NCBI RefSeq assembly: GCF_945957355.1
Contig: NZ_CAMFKM010000014.1
Span: 62,001 to 126,000 of the forward strand
Length of the DNA stretch: 64,000 bases
DNA from: an uncultured Reyranella sp.
GTDB taxonomy: Bacteria; Pseudomonadota; Alphaproteobacteria; Reyranellales; Reyranellaceae
Reading direction: 5' to 3'
The notes beneath the pieces are model-generated. The model saw only the letters and a program-made list of their open reading frames with translations. It did no database searches and was not told where the DNA came from. This document shows, in pieces, positions 25,423 through 32,664 of the stretch; the stretch's first letter is position 1, and each line of letters opens with the position of its first letter. A program made the translations under genes and the position numbers.

Positions 25423-25675
25423 GTCGGACAACTCCACAAAAAATCGACTTCGCAAAAATAACGATGGCCCGAACGGCCCTGAAAATGGGCCAAGCCTGAG
25501 GCGAAGCATAAATCAAACCGCCTCAAAAATCCAACAAAGCCGTGGAATCACAACGGTTTAATAGATGATGTGAAGAACAAAAGCGAACCCCACCAGTGAT
25601 GGCGTAGGACTTGCGTCACAATTGAAGTCGAAGATGGGCCGCGAACTCCGGCCCGGGCCGGGTTAGGATCGTTCC

Positions 25676-26428
25676 ATGAATACAGCCCCACGCGACAATG
25701 TCAGGACCCTGGTCCTGACCGGCGCCAGCCGAGGCATCGGCCATGCGACCGTCAAGAAATTCAGCGCCAATGGCTGGCGGGTCATCACGATCTCGCGCCA
25801 GCCCTTCAGCGCGCTCTGCCCATGGCCGAGCGGCGGCGAGAACCACGTTCAGCTCGACCTTGCCGACCCGGTCGATATCGGCCGCGGCATCGAACAGATC
25901 CGCTCGCGCCTCGCCGGCGGCCGCCTCGATGCGCTGGTCAACAACGCAGCCATCTCGCCCAAGGGCAAGGGCGGCGCACGACTGGGCGCCATGGACACGC
26001 CGTTCGATCTCTGGCGGCAGGTGTTCAACGTCAACTTCTTCGCGCCCGTCGCGCTGGCCCGCGGCCTGGTCGACGAGCTGTCGAAGGCGCAGGGTTGCGT
26101 CGTCAACGTGACGTCGATCGCCGGCAGCCGCGTCCATCCCTTCGCGGGCTCGGCCTACGCCACCTCGAAGGCCGCCCTCGCGGCGCTCACCCGCGAGATG
26201 AGCCACGATTTCGGCCCGCGCGGCATTCGCGTCAACGCGATCGCGCCTGGCGAGATCGATACCGCGATCCTGTCGCCCGGCACCGAGAAGATCGTCGAGG
26301 AGCAGATTCCGATGCGGCGCCTCGGCACGCCGGACGAAGTGGCGGACGTGATTCACTTCCTTTGTGAGAAGGGATCGAGCTACGTTTCCGGCGCCGAGAT
26401 CCAGATCAACGGCGGCCAGCACGTCTAG
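25676..26428 (+). CDS. SDR family oxidoreductase
   Basis: A 250-residue classical short-chain dehydrogenase/reductase. The NAD(P) motif is TGASRGIGHATV, with NNAA (residues about 88-91), the catalytic Ser in VNVTSIAGS, and Tyr-x3-Lys in AYATSKAAL. A C-terminal GAEIQINGGQHV closes the fold. It is the first gene of a tight operon with DUF1445 (9-base gap) and DUF2848 genes. The substrate is probably the hydroxy- or keto-acid handled by the operon, but cannot be named from sequence. Confidence 0.9.
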   Translation: MNTAPRDNVRTLVLTGASRGIGHATVKKFSANGWRVITISRQPFSALCPWPSGGENHVQLDLADPVDIGRGIEQIRSRLAGGRLDALVNNAAISPKGKGGARLGAMDTPFDLWRQVFNVNFFAPVALARGLVDELSKAQGCVVNVTSIAGSRVHPFAGSAYATSKAALAALTREMSHDFGPRGIRVNAIAPGEIDTAILSPGTEKIVEEQIPMRRLGTPDEVADVIHFLCEKGSSYVSGAEIQINGGQHV

Positions 26429-26437
26429 GAGTTCGCG

Positions 26438-27241
26438 ATGGACAGCACGATCACCAACCTGAAAGGCGAAACCGGCCGCGACGCACGACGCCGCATCCGC
26501 AATGGCGGCCATCGCCTGCCGACCTCCGGCATGGCGCCGGGTTTTGTTCAGGGCAACCTCGCGATCCTGCCCAAGGCGCTCGCCGCCGACTTCGCCCGCT
26601 TCTGCATGCTGAACCCCAAGCCCTGTCCCCTGCTGGGCCAGTCCGAGCCGGGCGACTGGCGCCTGCCGACCCTGGGCGAGGATCTCGACATCCGCACCGA
26701 CATCCCGCTCTACCGCGTCTGGAAGAACGGCGAGCTGGTCGAGGAAGTCACCGACCTCAAGGGCGTGTGGCGCGACGACCTCGTCTCCTTCGTGCTGGGC
26801 TGCTCCTTCTCCTTCGAGGAGGCACTGATCGAGAACGGCCTCGAGCTTCGCCATCAGACCTGCAACAGCAACGTGCCGATGTTCCGCACCAACATCGAGT
26901 GCGCGCCGGCCGGTCCGTTCCACGGCCCGATGGTCGTGTCGATGCGGCCCTTCAAGCCTGCCGATGCGATCCGCGCCGTGCAGGTGACGACACGGTTCCC
27001 GTCGGTGCACGGCGCGCCCGTGCATCTCGGCAAGCCGGAGATGATCGGCATCAAGGACATTGCCAAGCCCGACTATGGCGACGCCGTGCCGGTGCGCGAC
27101 GACGAACTTCCCGTCTTCTGGGCCTGCGGCGTCACCCCGCAATCGGTCGTGGCAACGGTGAAGCCCGAGTTCTGCATCACCCACGCGCCGGGCTACATGC
27201 TCGTCACCGACCTGCTCAACTCGCGCCTGGCCGTCCTCTGA
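26438..27241 (+). CDS. Putative hydro-lyase, DUF1445/YcsI family (D-glutamate cyclase-like)
   Basis: A 267-residue protein with the family markers GMAPGFVQGNLAILPKALAADFARFC, WRDDLVSFVLGCSFSFEEALI, GPMVVSMRPF, HGAPVHLGKPEMIGI and FCITHAPGYMLVTDL. The family is usually annotated as putative hydro-lyase and is related to mammalian D-glutamate cyclase, which converts D-glutamate to 5-oxo-D-proline. RBS AGGAG lies before ATG 26438. Sandwiched between an SDR and DUF2848; its actual substrate is unknown. Confidence 0.9.
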   Translation: MDSTITNLKGETGRDARRRIRNGGHRLPTSGMAPGFVQGNLAILPKALAADFARFCMLNPKPCPLLGQSEPGDWRLPTLGEDLDIRTDIPLYRVWKNGELVEEVTDLKGVWRDDLVSFVLGCSFSFEEALIENGLELRHQTCNSNVPMFRTNIECAPAGPFHGPMVVSMRPFKPADAIRAVQVTTRFPSVHGAPVHLGKPEMIGIKDIAKPDYGDAVPVRDDELPVFWACGVTPQSVVATVKPEFCITHAPGYMLVTDLLNSRLAVL

Positions 27242-27243
27242 CG

Positions 27244-27930
27244 ATGGCGCGGCTGGAGTTCGAAGGTCACGCCAAGGGCGCGATCGAGAAGGTCGCGGTC
27301 GACATCAAGGATCTGGTCATCGCCGGCTGGACCGGTCGTGACGTGACCGCACTCAACCATCACATCGAGGAACTCAAGGCGATCGGCGTCCAGCCGCCGT
27401 CGCGGGTGCCGATCTACTACCGCGCGGCCGCGCAGATGCTGACCCAGGCGGACCGCATCCAGGTTCTGGGCGAGGACAGTTCGGGCGAGGTCGAGCCCGT
27501 CCTGATCGGCGCTGCCGACCGGCTCTGGGTGACGGTGGGTGCCGACCATACCGACCGCAAGGTCGAGAGCTACGGCATTGCCGTCTCCAAGCAGATGTGT
27601 GCCAAGCCGATCGGCCGCACCGCCTGGCGCTTCGAGGAAGTCGAACCCCATTGGGATCAGCTGATGCTGCGCAGCTTCGTGCAGGAAGGCGGCAAGAGGG
27701 TTCTCTACCAGGAAGGGCCGCTGTCCAAGATCCGCGATCCGCGCGAACTGATCTTCGCCTGGAAGGACAACAAGCGGCTGCCGATGGGGACCGTGATGTT
27801 CTGCGGCACCATGCCGGCGATCGGCGGCATCCGTTCCTCGTCGCGCTTCGAGATGGAACTCGCCGATCCCGTGCTCGGCCGCACAATCACCCACGCTTAC
27901 GACATCGAGACCCTGCCGATCATCGCCTGA
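27244..27930 (+). CDS. DUF2848 family protein, FAH-like C-terminus
   Basis: A 228-residue protein that starts two bases after the preceding stop. RVPIYYRAAAQMLTQADRIQVLGEDSSGEVEPVLIG and YGIAVSKQMCAKPIGRTAWRFEEVEPHWDQ match the DUF2848 family. The end, LPMGTVMFCGTMPAIGG plus FEMELADPVLGR, resembles the closing strands of fumarylacetoacetate hydrolase-fold enzymes. I infer a C-C bond hydrolase or decarboxylase-like role. The operon gives an SDR, a lyase-like and a hydrolase-like protein in a row, the make-up of a small catabolic route. Confidence 0.8.
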   Translation: MARLEFEGHAKGAIEKVAVDIKDLVIAGWTGRDVTALNHHIEELKAIGVQPPSRVPIYYRAAAQMLTQADRIQVLGEDSSGEVEPVLIGAADRLWVTVGADHTDRKVESYGIAVSKQMCAKPIGRTAWRFEEVEPHWDQLMLRSFVQEGGKRVLYQEGPLSKIRDPRELIFAWKDNKRLPMGTVMFCGTMPAIGGIRSSSRFEMELADPVLGRTITHAYDIETLPIIA

Positions 27931-28028
27931 AGGCGTTCCGTATCGCGAAGACGCATGGCTCGGCTGCAGGTCAGGCCTTGCGTGAACGGCGTCGCTAAAC
28001 GTACGTTCAGCGCCTTCGGGAGGAACAA

Positions 28029-29234
28029 GTGACCACGATCAAGGGCGCCTACGACGGCATTACCGTTCTCGACTTCACGCAGGGCATTGCGGGGCCGCAC
28101 GCCTCCATGCTGCTCGCGCTGCATGGCGCCGACGTCATCAAGGTCGAACCGCCGGAAGGTGACTGGGGCCGGGCACTGGGCGAACTGAAGGGCGACCACT
28201 GCGCCCATTCCGTCGCCTTCAACCGCGGCAAGCGCTCGATCGCGCTCGACCTCAAGTCCGCCGACGGCATCGCGGTCGTGAAGAAGATCGCCGCCAAGGC
28301 ACATGTGGTGATGGAAAGCTTCCGTCCCGGCGTCATCTCGCGGCTGGGCTTCGGCTACGAGGATATCAGGAAGGTCAATCCGAATGTCATCTACTGCTCG
28401 GTGTCGGGCTTCGGCCAGACCGGCCCCTACAGCAAGCGTCCGACCGTCGACGGCCTGATCCAGGCGTTCAGCGGCATGATGGTGATGAACAAGATGCCGG
28501 ACGGCACGCCGTGGCGGCAGGGCATGATCGCCGTCGACGTGACGACCGGGCTCTACACCTTCCAGGCGCTGGCGACCGCGCTGATGCGCCAGTTCCGGTA
28601 CAACGAAGGCTGCTTCATCGATTCGAGCCTGATGCGTGCCGCCGCCGCCTTCCAGGGCGCCAAGCTGATGGAATGGGTGTTCTCCAAGGGCGCACCACCT
28701 GTGCTCTACATGCCGGCCGGCAGCTACAAGACGTCGAACGGCTACATCATGGTGAGCGCCATGAGGCCGCATCATTTCCGGCTGCTGTTCGAACTGATCG
28801 GCCGACAGGACATCGCCGACGACCCCGATCTGCAGAGCCACGAGAATCGCATCAAGAATGCGGCCAAGATCATCAAGGCACTGAACGAGACCATGCCGAC
28901 CAAGACGACCGAGGAATGGATCGCGATCCTCCAGCCCAAGGACGTGTTCTGCGAGCGGGTGAACAATTACTCCGACTATCTCGACCATCCGCACGTCAAG
29001 GAGTCGGGCGCGATCGACTGGATCGAGCAGGACGGGTTCGGCCGCATGCCGGTCGCCAACATCGCGGGCCTCCCGCCGGCGTCGCAACATGCGCCGCAGC
29101 AGCACGCCCCGCATGTCGGCGAGGACGGTGCGGATATCCTCGGCGAGCTTGGCTACACCGCGTCAGACATCGATGCGATGTTCGCGCGCGGTGGCGTGCG
29201 GGCGCCCGCTCCGGCGGTCAAGGCCGCGGACTGA
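28029..29234 (+). CDS. CaiB/BaiF (class III) CoA-transferase
   Basis: A 401-residue family III CoA-transferase. The N-terminal GITVLDFTQGIAGPHASMLLALHGADVIKVEPPEGD, NRGKRSIALDLKS and the VSGFGQTGPYSKRPTVDGLIQAFSG segment with the catalytic Asp are all present. It moves CoA from an acyl-CoA donor to a carboxylate. Start GTG 28029 follows GGGAGG. It lies 98 bases behind DUF2848 and may complete that route by activating the product. Its 3' end overlaps the convergent ATPase gene by 17 bases. Confidence 0.92.
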   Translation: MTTIKGAYDGITVLDFTQGIAGPHASMLLALHGADVIKVEPPEGDWGRALGELKGDHCAHSVAFNRGKRSIALDLKSADGIAVVKKIAAKAHVVMESFRPGVISRLGFGYEDIRKVNPNVIYCSVSGFGQTGPYSKRPTVDGLIQAFSGMMVMNKMPDGTPWRQGMIAVDVTTGLYTFQALATALMRQFRYNEGCFIDSSLMRAAAAFQGAKLMEWVFSKGAPPVLYMPAGSYKTSNGYIMVSAMRPHHFRLLFELIGRQDIADDPDLQSHENRIKNAAKIIKALNETMPTKTTEEWIAILQPKDVFCERVNNYSDYLDHPHVKESGAIDWIEQDGFGRMPVANIAGLPPASQHAPQQHAPHVGEDGADILGELGYTASDIDAMFARGGVRAPAPAVKAAD

Positions 29235-29745
29235 GCGCGAAACGCTCAATGTCGCGGCGGCTGCGCAGCCGCACGACCCTCTTCTCTCCGGCCAGCGCTT
29301 CGCACTCCTTGGCGAAGCGCTCGCGATTGCGCCGGTGCGTCTTCAGCGCATAGAGCAGAATCGAATTCCGGCTGAGGAAGGCATTGGACAGGGTCTCGCG
29401 ATTGCCGGTGCCCCACAGCTCCTCACGCGTCACGGCCCGCTTCACCGTCCGCCGCATCAGGCGCGACATCACCAGCGGCAGCGGCAGGTCGAGCCAGACC
29501 AGCGTGTCGGCCGGACGCCATACGAGGTCCCGCACCTGGCCGTAGTTGCCGACGACGATCCAGCCTTCGTCGGCGGTCTCGCGCTCGACGCGATGACGGA
29601 ACAGATCGACCGGCGCCGGCTGCCAGTCGCGCCCCCAGAAAAGCGCATCGAGCTCGACGACGCGCAGGCCAGCGCGCTCGGCGAGGCGCTCGGCCAGCCA
29701 GCTCTTGCCCGATCCCGTCGTTCCGAACACCGCCACCCGTCGCAT
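29218..29745 (-). CDS. AAA/P-loop kinase-like protein (FlaR/adenylate-kinase-like)
   Basis: A 175-residue P-loop protein: Walker A GTTGSGKSWLAERLA (residues about 8-22), a LDALFWGRDWQPAP substrate-region, WIVVGNYG and LVWLDLPLPLVMSRLMRRT with the Walker B-like Asp. This layout is common in proteins annotated as 'topology modulation protein' (FlaR) or AAA family ATPase, which look like small-molecule kinases of unknown substrate. It overlaps the CoA-transferase 3' end by 17 bases, tail to tail. Confidence 0.8.
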   Translation of the reverse strand: MRRVAVFGTTGSGKSWLAERLAERAGLRVVELDALFWGRDWQPAPVDLFRHRVERETADEGWIVVGNYGQVRDLVWRPADTLVWLDLPLPLVMSRLMRRTVKRAVTREELWGTGNRETLSNAFLSRNSILLYALKTHRRNRERFAKECEALAGEKRVVRLRSRRDIERFALSPRP

Positions 29746-29849
29746 GGACGAACTTTAGCGTCCACAACGGCCGACTCGCAGGCGCGCGATTCGCCACACC
29801 CGGGCCCCGCTGCGGTTGCCGCGTTGCAGCGGATCGGGGACAGTCGCCC

Positions 29850-30518
29850 ATGCATATCGGACTTCTCGCCGGGATCGGACCGGCCGCCACCGACTTCTAC
29901 TATCGAGGCCTGATCGACCGGCATGTCGCCGGCGGCATCCCGCTCGACCTCACCATGGCGCATGCCGACGTGCGCGAGATGAGCCGCAACCTCGTCGGCA
30001 ACAATCCGAAGAAACAGGCGGAGATCTTCGCGGGGCTCGCGCAGCGGCTGAAGGCAGCCGGGGCGCAGGCCGTCGCCATCACTTCGATGGGCGGCCATTT
30101 CTGCGTGAACGAGCTTATCGCGATCTCGCCGCTGCCCGTGCTCAACGCCATCCCCGCGGTCGACGCGGCGCTGGCCAGGGGCAAGTTCCGGAAGCTCGGC
30201 ATCCTGGGAACCCGCACGGTCATGGAATCGAAACTCTATGGCGGCATTCCCTCGGTCGAAGTCGTGCCGACGGAGGGTGCGGCCCTCGATCGGGTTCACG
30301 ACACCTACGTCGCCATGGCCACGATCGGCCATGTGACCGAAGACCAGCGCCAGGTCTTCTTCGAAGCCGGCCGCCAACTCTGTTCGCGCGGCGCGGAAGC
30401 CATCATGCTGGGCGGCACCGACCTATTCCTGGCTTTCGCCGGACACGATCCCGGCTTCCCTGTCATCGACTGCGCCGACATCCATGTCGACGCGATCTAC
30501 GCCAAATCGGCCGCCTGA
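29850..30518 (+). CDS. Aspartate/glutamate racemase family protein lacking both usual catalytic cysteines
   Basis: A 222-residue protein with the Asp/Glu racemase fold: HIGLLAGIGPAATDFYYRGLIDR and LGILGTRTVMESKLYGG. In active racemases the first Cys sits in a CNTAH-like motif; here the matching segment is ITSMGGHFC, with Ser79 in its place and a Cys shifted to 85. The second Cys of LGCTE is Gly189 (MLGGTDLFLAF). It is therefore probably a non-racemase member, or uses Cys85 in another way. It lies 18 bases before the NYN gene and may share its transcript. Confidence 0.8.
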   Translation: MHIGLLAGIGPAATDFYYRGLIDRHVAGGIPLDLTMAHADVREMSRNLVGNNPKKQAEIFAGLAQRLKAAGAQAVAITSMGGHFCVNELIAISPLPVLNAIPAVDAALARGKFRKLGILGTRTVMESKLYGGIPSVEVVPTEGAALDRVHDTYVAMATIGHVTEDQRQVFFEAGRQLCSRGAEAIMLGGTDLFLAFAGHDPGFPVIDCADIHVDAIYAKSAA

Positions 30519-30535
30519 CGGCCCGGAGCATTTAC

Positions 30536-31357
30536 ATGGCCGAAGACAACCGTCCCCGCCGGTTCGCCGTCCTGATCGACGCCGACAACACCTCGCCCCG
30601 CATCGCCGCCGGCCTGTTCGAGGAGATCGCCAAGTTCGGCGAGGCCAGCGTCCGCCGCATCTACGGCGACTTCTCGAGCCCGCGCCTCAAGTCATGGGCC
30701 GAGATCCTGCAGAAATACGCGATCGATCCCTATCAGCAGTTCGCCTACACGTCGGGCAAGAATGCCTCCGACATCGCGCTCGTGATCGATGCGATGGACC
30801 TGCTGCACAGCCGACGCTTCGACGGCTTCTGTCTCGTTTCCTCCGACAGCGACTTCACGCGCCTCGCTTCGCGGCTGCGCGAGGAGGGCGCCGACGTCTA
30901 CGGCTTCGGCGCCCAGAAGACGCCGGAGAGCTTCCGCCAGGCCTGTCGGCGGTTCATCTACACCGAGAACCTGCTGCCCGAGGCCGCGGTGACCGCGCCC
31001 GGCGAGGGCACGACTGCAAATTCCCTGCAGCCAGCCAGCGCCGCCATTCCCTTCCTCGCTAAGGCGATCGCGCAGATGGAGACGGAAGATGGCTGGGTGA
31101 GCCTTGGCGCGGTCGGCCAGCGCCTCGCCAACATCGCCTCCGACTTCGACCCGCGCACCTACGGGTTCCGCAAGCTCAGCGACCTGATCCGCAAGACCGG
31201 CGCCTTCGACATGGAGCAGACCGACGGACGCACCGTGCGGATTCGCGCCAAGCCGATCCAGTCCCCTGCAGAAAGCACTCCCGCCCGCAGTCGCGGCCGT
31301 GGCCGGGGACGAGGCAGAGGGGCTGCTGCCGCCGCGCCGCGGTCACAACCGGCTTAG
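30536..31357 (+). CDS. NYN-domain nuclease-like protein with LOTUS (OST-HTH) domain and RG-rich tail
   Basis: A 273-residue protein. The NYN domain (residues 9-140) has the acidic residues of a PIN-like nuclease: DADNTSP, the NASDIALVIDAMDLL Asp pair and VSSDSDF. An OST-HTH/LOTUS domain spans about 165-245 (FLAKAIAQMETEDGWVSLGAVGQRLANIASDFDPRTYGFRKLSDLI). The last 25 residues contain a run of RG dipeptides (SRGRGRGRGRG), a typical RNA-contacting tail. The likely role is RNA cleavage or binding. ATG 30536 follows GGAG. Bacterial NYN-LOTUS proteins (LabA-like) are known but poorly characterised. Confidence 0.88.
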   Translation: MAEDNRPRRFAVLIDADNTSPRIAAGLFEEIAKFGEASVRRIYGDFSSPRLKSWAEILQKYAIDPYQQFAYTSGKNASDIALVIDAMDLLHSRRFDGFCLVSSDSDFTRLASRLREEGADVYGFGAQKTPESFRQACRRFIYTENLLPEAAVTAPGEGTTANSLQPASAAIPFLAKAIAQMETEDGWVSLGAVGQRLANIASDFDPRTYGFRKLSDLIRKTGAFDMEQTDGRTVRIRAKPIQSPAESTPARSRGRGRGRGRGAAAAAPRSQPA

Positions 31358-31392
31358 CAGGCTCTCGAATAGAACCTTCAGAAGAACCGGGC

Positions 31393-31407
31393 CGCAACAT
31401 TGTTGCG
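31393..31407. promoter_or_regulatory. 15-bp palindrome after the NYN gene
   Basis: CGCAACA-T-TGTTGCG is a perfect inverted repeat with a single central base. It lies 36 bases after the NYN stop and 217 bases before the desaturase start. It is an operator candidate; no regulator gene is adjacent, so the binding protein is unknown. Confidence 0.35.
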
Positions 31408-31435
31408 CCGGCACGGGGTGCAGGGGTGCGTCATG

Positions 31436-31477
31436 CGTTTCATTTGTTTCGTTTATTTCGTTTGTTTCGATTATTCG
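31436..31477. repeat. AT-rich 9-bp tandem repeat
   Basis: The minus strand reads as about four copies of a 9-base unit AACGAAACA with single-base variation (AACGAAATA, AATGAAACG). On the plus strand this appears as alternating TTTCG and TTTGT words. It is strikingly AT-rich for this GC-rich window and lies in the 266-base gap between the NYN and desaturase genes. Confidence 0.75.
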
Positions 31478-31623
31478 CCGTGAGTCCGGCTTTTTCGACG
31501 GCCTTTTGATCGCAAAGACCCGCCGCGCTGGGCCACTTCGCTCGTTGATTTTGCCCGGACCGCCCCCTAAGCCCGATTTGCGGCTGCCGACGCCCGCTCC
31601 TCTTCTCAAGGAAATATACTCGT

Positions 31624-32664
31624 TTGAGCACCCCTCCGGAAGCTGCCGGCCCGCGCGCGCACGTGGCGAAAGCCGCCCGCGCCTGGGCCCAGATCCTCTC
31701 GCGCTACCGACAGCCCAGCAGCAGCCGCAGCATTTTCGAGATCGCCATCACTGTGGTGCCTCTGTTCGCCTTGTGGGCTCTGGCCTGGGCGACGCTCGAC
31801 ATCGGCTACTGGCTGGCGCTCCCGCTGGCCTTCGCGGCCGGCGCCTTCATGGTTCGGCTGTTCGCGATCCAGCACGATTGCGGGCATGGCGCCTTCTTCC
31901 GTCAGCGGGCCGTCAACGACTGGATCGGACGCATCGTCAGCGTCCTCACCCTGACACCATATGAAGTGTGGCGCCGCACGCATGCGACCCATCATGCCAG
32001 CACGGGCAACCTCGACAAACGCGGCCTCGGAGACGTCGACACGCTCACGGTCGAGGAATACCGCGCCCGCTCGGCGTGGGGCCGGCTGCGCTATCGGCTG
32101 TATCGCCATCCGCTGGTCATGTTCGGCCTCGGGCCGGCCTATCTCTTTGTCCTGCAGCATCGTCTCCCCGTCGGCCTGATGCGCGACGGCTGGCGGCCGT
32201 GGCTCAGCGCGATGACGAACAACCTGGCGATCGTGCTCTTCGCGGGTCTCCTCATCTGGCTGGTCGGCATCAAGGCCTTCCTGCTGATCCATCTTCCGGT
32301 GCTGCTGCTCTCCGCCTCGATCGGCGTGTGGCTGTTCTTCGTCCAGCATCAGTTCGAGCACACGAAGTGGGACAGCGATCCCGACTGGAACCTGCACGAG
32401 GCCGCCCTGCACGGCAGCTCGCACTATGACCTGCCGGCTTTCCTGCGCTGGTTCACCGCCAACATCGGCATCCATCATGTCCATCATCTCAGCAGCCGCA
32501 TCCCCTACTATCGGCTGCCGCATGTCCTGCGCGACCATCCCGAATTGCGGGATGTCGGGCGCCTGACCCTGGCCCAGAGCCTGCGCTGCACGCGCCTTGT
32601 CCTGTGGGACGAGACGCAACGTCGCCTCGTGTCCTTCCGCGAGGCGCGCGCCTCAGGCGTCTGA
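31624..32664 (+). CDS. Membrane fatty acid desaturase
   Basis: A 346-residue di-iron desaturase with the three His boxes: HDCGH (84-88), HATHH (120-124) and HVHHL near residue 278. Hydrophobic pairs of helices lie at about 45-78 and 197-235. FVQHQFEHTKWDSDPDW is also typical of the omega/acyl-lipid desaturase group. It introduces a double bond into membrane-lipid acyl chains. TTG 31624 follows AAGGAAA, making it a weak-start gene. Its 3' end overlaps the adenylate cyclase 3' end by 12 bases (convergent). Confidence 0.92.
   Translation: MSTPPEAAGPRAHVAKAARAWAQILSRYRQPSSSRSIFEIAITVVPLFALWALAWATLDIGYWLALPLAFAAGAFMVRLFAIQHDCGHGAFFRQRAVNDWIGRIVSVLTLTPYEVWRRTHATHHASTGNLDKRGLGDVDTLTVEEYRARSAWGRLRYRLYRHPLVMFGLGPAYLFVLQHRLPVGLMRDGWRPWLSAMTNNLAIVLFAGLLIWLVGIKAFLLIHLPVLLLSASIGVWLFFVQHQFEHTKWDSDPDWNLHEAALHGSSHYDLPAFLRWFTANIGIHHVHHLSSRIPYYRLPHVLRDHPELRDVGRLTLAQSLRCTRLVLWDETQRRLVSFREARASGV

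Noticed and set aside
25616..27184. 522-codon minus-strand frame opposite the SDR and DUF1445 genes
   Set aside because: Antisense to two genes with clear motifs and a tight operon layout.
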